Origin: Alligator mississippiensis
Lineage: Eukaryota > Chordata > Crocodylia > Alligatoridae
Length of the DNA: 64,000 nt
Assembly (NCBI RefSeq): GCF_030867095.1
Contig: NC_081824.1
Location: 122,272,162-122,336,161, forward strand
Direction: 5' to 3'
The position numbers were made by a program, and so were the translations under genes. Within the stretch, counting starts at the first letter, position 1, and each line of letters starts with the position of its first letter. The notes beneath the pieces are model-generated. The model saw only the letters and a program-made list of their open reading frames with translations. It searched no databases and was not told the DNA's origin. This document shows positions 56,770 to 64,000 of the stretch, one piece after another.

Positions 56770-56883
56770 TAATCTTCCTCCTCATTAACCTGATTTATGA
56801 AAATAGCACTGTAACTGACAGAGAAGTGTCTCCTGACCCAGGATCTCTCACTGATCTCTTAACTGCAATAGCATGCATTTCAG
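56770..56883 (+). other. Exon-like 114-base interval
   Basis: TGTTTCTTCTCATTTTAG (acceptor, ending 56769) precedes 114 bases that end at CAG|GTAAAA (donor at 56884). One frame is open across the whole interval and both borders are phase 1, so the exon could be skipped or joined without shifting frame. The frame encodes a short hydrophobic stretch (IFLLINLIYENS), a sequon and a polar part. I do not recognise it. Neighbouring exons are not seen, so it could be a chance arrangement. Confidence 0.3.
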
Positions 56884-56959
56884 GTAAAACTATATGCCAA
56901 AAAATAAATGAAGACTACATTTACAGGAAGGCCAAATTGCTCACTTACTTTTGAACTGC

Positions 56960-57580
56960 TACTGACCTGTAAAATACTAATTTGTTAACTTTGGGAACTA
57001 AGAATCCTGTTTTGTATTTCATTTGTTTAGTTTTGTTTAGTTTTGTGAAATGAATACAGGTTGGAAATAAATCAGTCACTCTGTAACAACTGCAGGTTTG
57101 TTTGTTTTTTTACTGTCTTCCCTTCCCACATCAAAAATTTTATTGAATATTAAAAGTTGTTTCTTTTTTCTCACTGTCAGATATACTAAATTTGTTTTTA
57201 AATGCTTGTAGAGCTTTGATAAGTACTATCTATTTAGAGGCACATTTTCTTCTATTCTCATATCATTCTTTGTGATAATCCTTTGTGGCATTAGAAATGG
57301 AGAAGGAATGAAAATCCAACCAACTCTTGACCATGACACATGAACTAAAGTATCTTGGGAAGAGCAGTGAAGATCTAATTTCCAGATGCTGGATCTATTA
57401 CTCCATTTCAAGGAAGGAACATGAAGGGGTTCACATCAATGAGGCTCTCTCCCCATATTTGCTGCAGAGCAGGAGTGATGGGTGTACAGCGTGTACACAC
57501 ATGCATGTGCGTGCGTACCAATTGCCCATCAAGAATGATGGGCGGGGAGAGAGGCGGCCCAGGTGTGTGTATTTACATAA
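56960..57580. other. AT-rich intergenic DNA, no gene seen
   Basis: Nothing supported. Confidence 0.5.
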
Positions 57581-57657
57581 ATATACATATATATATGTAC
57601 ATATATATATGTACATATATATATATATGTACACGCACACACACACACACACACACA
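57578..57657. repeat. (AT)n/(GTACATAT)n and (CA)n microsatellite
   Basis: ACATATATATATGT units repeat three times at 57585-57632, then (CA)n to 57656. Overlapping frames here are tyrosine-, isoleucine- or cysteine/valine-rich artefacts. Confidence 0.9.
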
Positions 57658-57855
57658 AAGGCCCTGACCTATGCTTATCCAAACTCTGAAATCCTGCAAA
57701 TAAGGAGATGCCAGAACTTCCCTAGGCAATATATACACACATGCACATTGCAGTGGTTTAGGATGGGCCGCAGAGGTTAATTGATTTCTAAAAGCCTGGG
57801 TCTCGCACACAGTTTTCTCAGCTTTCAAAAGCAGAAAAGCCGTCTAACACAGCAG

Positions 57856-58445
57856 TGTCAATGGATACACACACAGCCTGAGAAACTGGAGGCATGTACC
57901 ACACTGTTCCCTAACGTAAGATAGGGGGGTACCAGCTCGCAAGGACAAAGATGGGGGTGCTGAAATTCGTGTTTCGGGAAGGGTGTGCATGTGATCAGCT
58001 TGAAATATGCTGACAAAACAAAACGTGGACAGTGCAATAACCACAGAGTAAGACCAATCAGCGATCTCCATGGATGAAGAATCATCAGGAGTCATCAGGA
58101 GGGAAGGAGAATACAAAAGCAGAGACTTGACAGTAACAAAGTGTCCTCCGTCCAGGCCCTTCTCCTCTTCCCCATCCTCCTCCCCAAGAGGGTCCCTGAG
58201 AGGGATCCTCGTCCCCTGGGAGGAGCCCCCAAGACCACCATGGACAGAGGGCACACCACCAACCTATCTCATCCACCCCACTGTGGGGCGGGGCTCAGCA
58301 TCCCACCTCCAGTGTTTGTATACCTGAATGTGAAAGACTTGTTTGTGTGCTCTGGAGACAACCCTCTTGGGGTGTAATAAAGGGACTGATTTTGAAAATA
58401 AAAGGGCTTCTGAGTCTGCCAGAGGGAGTACAGCCCACTACACTG
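57856..58445 (+). repeat. Possible solo LTR
   Basis: GACCAATCAGCG at 58051 (CCAAT-box type), a weak TATA-like AATACAAAAGC near 58109, and two AATAAA signals at about 58376 and 58398 near the right end give an LTR-like order. No paired LTR, internal region or target duplication is visible. Borders are guesses. Confidence 0.35.
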
Positions 58446-58449
58446 CCTG

Positions 58450-59280
58450 AAAAGCTTTTATTTTCATTGCTTTTATTCATTCATTTCACATTTCAGAAAG
58501 AACCTTCCTAAATACAGGCGCAATAGTCAATTAGAGATGCTATTTAGATCTTGTAGCTAATGATTCCCAAGGGTTTGTCTCTCTCTATAAACTTATCTAA
58601 GCTAAGCACTTTCTTGCTGATGGCTCCCACAGAGCCCCAAATGTGACACAGTAGCATTAGCAGTTTTTTGGGTTTATTTCTTTTTTTTTTTCTTTTTTCT
58701 TTAAGATAATCATACGTGGGAAAATGTTGCACATTTCCGAATTGCCCTAATCTAAAATGCCTCCTCATCTCCCTAACTGCATCTCCATATGAATTCCAGC
58801 AAAACACATTTAGAGTAGTCCAAGCAAATACATTTTTACTATAAGGCAGTTTTAGAAATGGTGTCATCATCAATATAATTAGTATTATAATAGTAAGTCC
58901 AAAGGAAGAGTTAAGCCAAAATCCTGATCAAGTCTAATAGCCCATTGAGCTTTCATAGTTATGGAACACCAGTTTCTATAGCCATTCATAAGGGAGTGAC
59001 ATGGCTAGCTTCACTACCAGCCACTTTTAACTGTCCAGTCCAAAAAACAAGGCACTACTTGTCACCAGGTCAAATGGAGGCAGTCATAGTAAGGCTAACT
59101 CCTGCCTCTGCATCCATTGCAGATATCTTAACTAGTGGCCTTGTACCCTGAGGGAGGAGTGATACATTATCTTTATGTTTTTCTTAGGCAGTAAATGCTA
59201 AAGTGCTTCTGTAGCTTGGTTCTATCAGGTCATCCTTAAACTGGGAAAGCCGTAAGTTTATATTTATTATAACACTTATT
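58450..59280. other. Intergenic DNA, no supported gene
   Basis: AT-rich with a T/C run at 58678-58702. No gene. Confidence 0.5.
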
Positions 59281-59284
59281 ACAA

Positions 59285-59452
59285 GGTGGCCATGTATACA
59301 TGAGACACTAACTGCACAGTCGTTACTGCACAGTCATTTAGTACTTGCATACACAAGTTACTGCATAGTAGTGTTGCCAAATGGCTTTTCGGTAATGAGC
59401 TCATAATGAGCTACTGTGCAGGCAGCATCTTGTGTAGATTCAGCCAGTATTT
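59285..59452. mobile_element. Palindromic MITE-like element (element 10)
   Basis: CATGTATACATGAGACACTAACTGCACAG matches the left end of the element at 48625, and the right end has GCATCTTGTGTAGATTCAGCC. It is shorter than its relative, about 170 bp, because of a deletion in the middle. Confidence 0.55.
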
Positions 59453-59493
59453 CTTTATTCTAAGCAGTAATTTGTAAAATGCCACATGATTAA

Positions 59494-61184
59494 TAGGGCT
59501 GTGCAAAGCTTCGGATCATGATTCGGATTCAGAGATGATTCAGGTGATTTGGAGGCTGAATCTATGATCAGAATCAAATCACTGGAAGCTTTAGGCTTTC
59601 CGAATCGATTCATAAAAGATTAGGAAAAGATTCGGCAATTCGGAGATTCGGCCACAGGGTATAATGGGAAATCAATGAAATATCTATAACTTTGTTGTCT
59701 TTTGCCTGATTTGAATGAAACTTATAGAGATGATAGCTACTGCTGAGGGCATGATGTCTACCAGGTTTCAAGGGGATAGGGGGTTTCTGAGAAACTACAC
59801 CTCAAAATTCTGAAAGCAAAACTCATGTCATGTGCATGTGTTAATTCACAGTGGGGTGAAAACTGCAGGGGTGGTAGTTCTTACTGAGGCCACAAAGTCT
59901 GACACATTTCAAGGAGATGGGTGCAGGAGTTTCTGGGAAACTGCATCTCAAGCTGTGGACAAGCAAAACTCATGACATAGGTGATACTGTGTGTGTATGT
60001 TAAGCCACAGGGGGGTGAAAACTGCAGGGATGCTAGCCCCTGTGGAGGCCACAAAGCCTACCAAGTTTCAAGGAGTTTGGTGCAGGGGTTTTGGGGAAAC
60101 TGTATCTCAAGCTGCAGACAAGCAAAACTCATGACATGGGTGACACTGTGTGTGTTAAGGCGCAACAGGGTGAAAGCTGCAGGCCTGCTAGCTCCTGCTG
60201 AGGCCACAAAGTCTGCCAGCTTTCAAGGAGATAGGTGCAGGGCTTCTGGGTTCTGGGGCCCTGCACCTCTAGCTGCTGACAGGTAAAACTCGTGTCATGG
60301 GTGCTTGTGCAACTGTGTCTGTCTTGAGACACAGGGAGGGCGGGAGGGGGGACTACTGCAGGCCTGGCTGCAAAGCTACTGTGTTACCAATAAATGATTC
60401 ACTCGGGGACCAGCTCAATGCACAGTAGTTAGCAAGGATAATGAGTTAATGAGCAAAGATTAACACCTACAAAACCACAGACAAAGGAGAGGAAAAAATC
60501 AATACAGAGCCAGGAACTGCTTCTGCCCCAAGACAGAGACAGTCAGTTGCACAAGCACCCGTGTTACAAGTTTTGCCTGTCAATAGCTAGGGGTGCAGGG
60601 CCCCAGAACCCCCTTGCACCGATCTCCTTAAGAGCTGGCAGGCTTTGAGGCTGCAGCAGGGGCTAGCAGGCCTGCAGCTTTCACACACACAGTGTCACCC
60701 ATGTCACGAGTTTTGCTTGTCCGCAGCTTGAGGTACAGTTTTCCCCAAACCCCTGCACCTATCTCCTTGAAACTTGGCAGGCTTTGTGGCCTCAGTAAGA
60801 GCTACCATCCCTGAAGTTTTACCCCACTGAGGCTTAACACACACATGTGACATGAGTTTAGCTTTCAGGACTTTGAGGTGCAGTTTCCCAGAAACCCCTA
60901 TATCAATCACCTTGAAACTTGGCATGTGTCATACTTTCAGCAGAGGTTACCATCCCGGCATGTTTCATTTGAATCAGCCAACAGACAACAAAGTTATAGA
61001 TATTTCATTGATTTCCTATTATACTCTATGGCCGAATCTCTGAATCGGCTCCGAATTGGATCCAAATTTTCCAAAGCGATTTGGCCAAATTGAATCAGAA
61101 AAATTATTCAGATCTCTGAATCAAATCTCTGGCATCTGAATTGGTTGAATCTGAATTGAATAGCTCCCTATTCACACAGGCCTA
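59494..61184. mobile_element. Long fold-back hAT-like element with tandem units (copy 3)
   Basis: Ends TAGGGCTGTGCAAAGC and, inverted, TAGGCCTGTGTGAATAG. Flanks are an exact 8-bp duplication, ATGATTAA at 59486-59493 and 61185-61192. The two arms are inverted copies: for example AATCAATGAAATATCTATAAC at 59669 is answered near 60989-61009. The left arm holds about four units of ~150-160 bp, each with GCAAAACTCATG, GTGAAAACTGCAGG and AGGCCACAAAG; the right arm holds about three inverted units. A loop of roughly 190 bp lies at 60338-60527. No protein is encoded. A transcript would form a hairpin of several hundred base pairs. Confidence 0.85.
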
Positions 61185-61192
61185 ATGATTAA

Positions 61193-64000
61193 TAAGGATT
61201 AGTGAGGTACTGGTTATGGAGATCTTTATTTTGGTGTCTGTAAAAGAAACAGAAATATAATGCATGCCACTAGAGAAAGATACAGCCTCAGCTTTAATTT
61301 CCTTCTTCAGTGGAACCCAGTCTGGGGCCTGGCAGTGAAAAGGCTGTGTAGAGATGACTGCAGCCATATAAGACAGGACAATTTGAAGCTATATTGATTC
61401 ATTCTATCCCTTGGATTGTTTCAAGCTGTGACCATTCTAAGGCCCCTTTCTATATGTGCAGGTAAAGACACAATGGGATCTAATTCATGATCCACACAAT
61501 CACACCTCCTGCCATGCTGCATGTGCATGGCAGAATGCACAATTGTGCTATCACGCATTAGATATCATTGGATCCTTATCCTGGGCTCCCCCTGCACCAG
61601 CAAGAAGTAAGCTCCTGTGGCTGGGAGCCTCCTCAGTTGAGACTGCTACACTGAGACACAGGGGAGACACTGCTACACATGCAAATTAAAGCTTGATAGA
61701 ATGGATGGTGCCTCCAGAGTCTGGGGGAGCATCAGTGGTGCACAACTGGGGGGGGTCTCCCAGCAGCCAGCCAGTGACCAGGGAGTTCCCCCCATGGCCA
61801 GTTGCTGAGTGCGCTGGTGCCACAGCGGCAGTGGAAGTGCTGGCAATGGCAGAAGTGCCAGCACTTCCACTGTTGATGTGCCACCAGCAAAGCCAATTTC
61901 AGGGGGCACTAGAGCTCTCCATGCCCTGCTGCCAGCCAGAATGCTCGCTGTCAAGGGGGCCACCAGTGCTCTCAGGGGTGGCATGTGCCACCCTTGCTCC
62001 TCCTACACATCGCCTATGCTTGATAGCAACCAGCTATAAAGTTAGCACACATTTTCAAGGTCTAACTTTATAGCTGATTGGAACTTTTTTATCATGTGAT
62101 AAGTACTTTGAACCTATAGCTGGTCTTAAGTTAATTATGCAATTAACCAATTAATTTCATAATACCTCTAATGTATAGAGGGCATCTAAGTAACAAACTT
62201 ACTCTGAAAATTTAAATCACCGCCTTAGTCAAGATTAGGATCTAGCCCTTCACATCCAGGGTCTAGTAATTAGGTGCTAAAGACAAATTATGTAGGGACT
62301 AGTTTGAGATTAATATTTTCACCTGATTTGTGGTTTGTATGAAGCAAAGTCCATGACCACACTTTTTGCAACATAAGACTTTTTCCACAAAACACTTTTT
62401 TTTATAACCACATTATTTTATATCCAGATTTAATGCACTTCATGAGCCAAAGACTAATTAATATTTTACCCTGTGGCTTAATACAACTGGTTCAAATGAC
62501 TGTGATCTTGGTACATAAAAGATTATTATGTAGTAGAGAAAGCCTTTTAATACATCTTTAGAGAACAGTATAAGAGTCTTAAACATTTCTGCAAAGTAAC
62601 TGTGCTGTAGCATTTGATTATATAATTTATGACTCATCTTTCAGTAATCAACCTTTATTCATATTAACCACCTGTCCTGAATAACCCACCCAAACTTGGT
62701 ATGAGGTTCCCAAGATAATTATTCAGCAAAGGCACTGCTGTATTTATTAGCAGGAAAATAGACCAAAGTAAAACTGAAACATCACGGAAAGTAATATGAA
62801 CTCCATGCATAATTTATGTCTAGAAAACTGGCCTGCTACCTTTGAACAAGTAATGCAAGCAACAGACAGAAAGAGGAACAAGAAATTAATACCTAGGGTT
62901 ATTCTAATGCCTTCTTGTTCTGTTTCATGGCAGATAAAATAGCAAGTGGTATCTCCTGTGCCAGTAATTAGCTCTCAGTTTCCTGTGTAGACTCATACAG
63001 AGTAAAAACTGACGTTCTTGTGGTTTGATGCTATTCAAAACTTTCGTCACTGCATGATGACTAACATACATTTTCTGAATTTAATAAACAGTTATCATGG
63101 GTCCAGTTGAACAGATTACCATAAGAAATTAAAATCTTCAAGGTAAATCACTGTGCTGAACTTGGGCAAAAATAAATTGATAGTTCCTCACAATAGCAAC
63201 TTCTGCTTGATTTCACCAGCCATACATTACTATGATCTAATAAGACAGAATTATTATCCTTAGACAAGGTGATTAGCTATGCTATAATGCTGTTACTGTG
63301 GATGGAAATGAATTGCTGTGCTTTGAACATGAGAGAATCTCAGTTAACACCTTTGTAGATGCTGATTTTTATCTGACAGTTGAACAGAAGATCTGGTCTT
63401 AAATATCAACATTGGCATGAAATATATTATTTAAGATTTTCAAGCTATAAAATCTAGATTTTTTTCTTTGAAGCATAGAAATTAAAATAGGAATGTTACC
63501 CACATGTGTCTGCTTTAGGTTCTATTTATACATTTATTTCTGGCCTAATTTTCAAAAATGCAAGTAGAGGAACATCTGCTATCAGTTACAACAGAGTAGC
63601 TCCATTGTCTTTTTAACAGAGTTTCTTTCACTTATAATTGTGTAAATAACAATGGATTTTATTCACGGAAGCTAAATGCACATACTCTGTAAAAGTGGAA
63701 GACTGAAGAGACAGGCCACTGAGAATATGGAAGACTGTACCCAAGCAATACTGCTATGCAAACAATACAACAGAATTTGCAGAAGTCCATGTAAAAGAAA
63801 TCAACATCCAAAAGAGGGGTTGGGCTCTTTTAGCAACAAAAAGCACTTTCACAAACAGGATATAATAAGCAACTAGAAGTCCGGATATCCAGGAATCTAA
63901 ACTGGGTCTAACTGGAACATGGTCTTTCTATCTCACTTTTCAAAAAATACTCTGACCTGTATGAGATTCATGTATGAGATTACATGAATGCTTCTTTAAA
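61193..64000. other. Intergenic DNA, no supported gene
   Basis: A GC-richer patch at 61560-62010 has short frames on both strands and resembles part of 28690-28930 in wording (CTCC.GAGTCTGG), so it may be an unrecognised repeat. From 62040 the DNA is AT-rich with no frame of note. Confidence 0.45.

Noticed and set aside
56643..56954. 103-codon frame as a single gene
   Set aside because: The N-terminal part is featureless; only the 114-base part between splice sites is exon-like.
57327..57828. Overlapping 80-120 codon frames on both strands
   Set aside because: They run through the (AT)n/(CA)n tract and have no coding signal outside it.

Overview
This is non-coding, repeat-rich vertebrate DNA. 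The assortment points to a crocodilian (alligator-type) genome, with turtle as the alternative: CR1 LINE pieces whose 3' ends carry short ATTCTATG- or ATCTATGA-type tails, a full-length gamma-type endogenous retrovirus, large fold-back DNA transposons, a Harbinger element and many (AT)n, (GATA)n and (CA)n tracts. There are no operons or bacterial features. I see no recognisable multi-exon host gene. Two exon-like intervals (48.1-48.4 kb minus strand, 56.77-56.88 kb plus strand) deserve a look. The species call is inference from repeat style.

Layout. 0-2.1 kb: AT-rich DNA, a possible LTR-like block and a 111-bp minisatellite. 2.1-11.3 kb: a young CR1 copy (minus strand) split by a near-complete plus-strand provirus: LTR, tRNA-Arg-type primer site, gag, pro-pol, env, LTR. 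11.3-18 kb: GC-rich and microsatellite-rich DNA with a probable solo LTR at 12.0-12.9 kb and a hammerhead-like motif at 15.4 kb. 18-23 kb: palindromic MITE-like elements with GC-rich cores, one of them broken by a CR1 that itself holds a smaller CR1 tail. 24.8-25.6, 53.5-54.3 and 59.5-61.2 kb: three fold-back elements sharing termini of the form TAGGGCTGTGC; two have exact 8-bp target duplications, which points to hAT. 29.4-30.5 and 31.4-32.5 kb: two more CR1 copies. 34.5-34.9 kb: (AT)n blocks around a perfect inverted repeat. 36.7-41 kb: a decayed Harbinger element with a minus-strand transposase and a plus-strand Myb/SANT-like gene. 41-64 kb: mostly AT-rich intergenic DNA with MITEs, tRNA-like SINE candidates, an old CR1 and a possible solo LTR.

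The provirus is the most informative object. Gag, protease-RT and RNase H-integrase all lie in one reading frame separated only by TGA codons. One TGA sits at the normal gag/pol junction with a possible stem behind it, as in gammaretroviral stop-codon readthrough; the other three look like decay. Env is an uninterrupted 425-codon frame whose transmembrane half has alpharetrovirus-like traits (cysteine-flanked internal fusion loop, CX6CC) behind a gamma-like pol. The two LTRs differ at about five positions plus one 27-bp duplication, so the insertion is young relative to most of the window.
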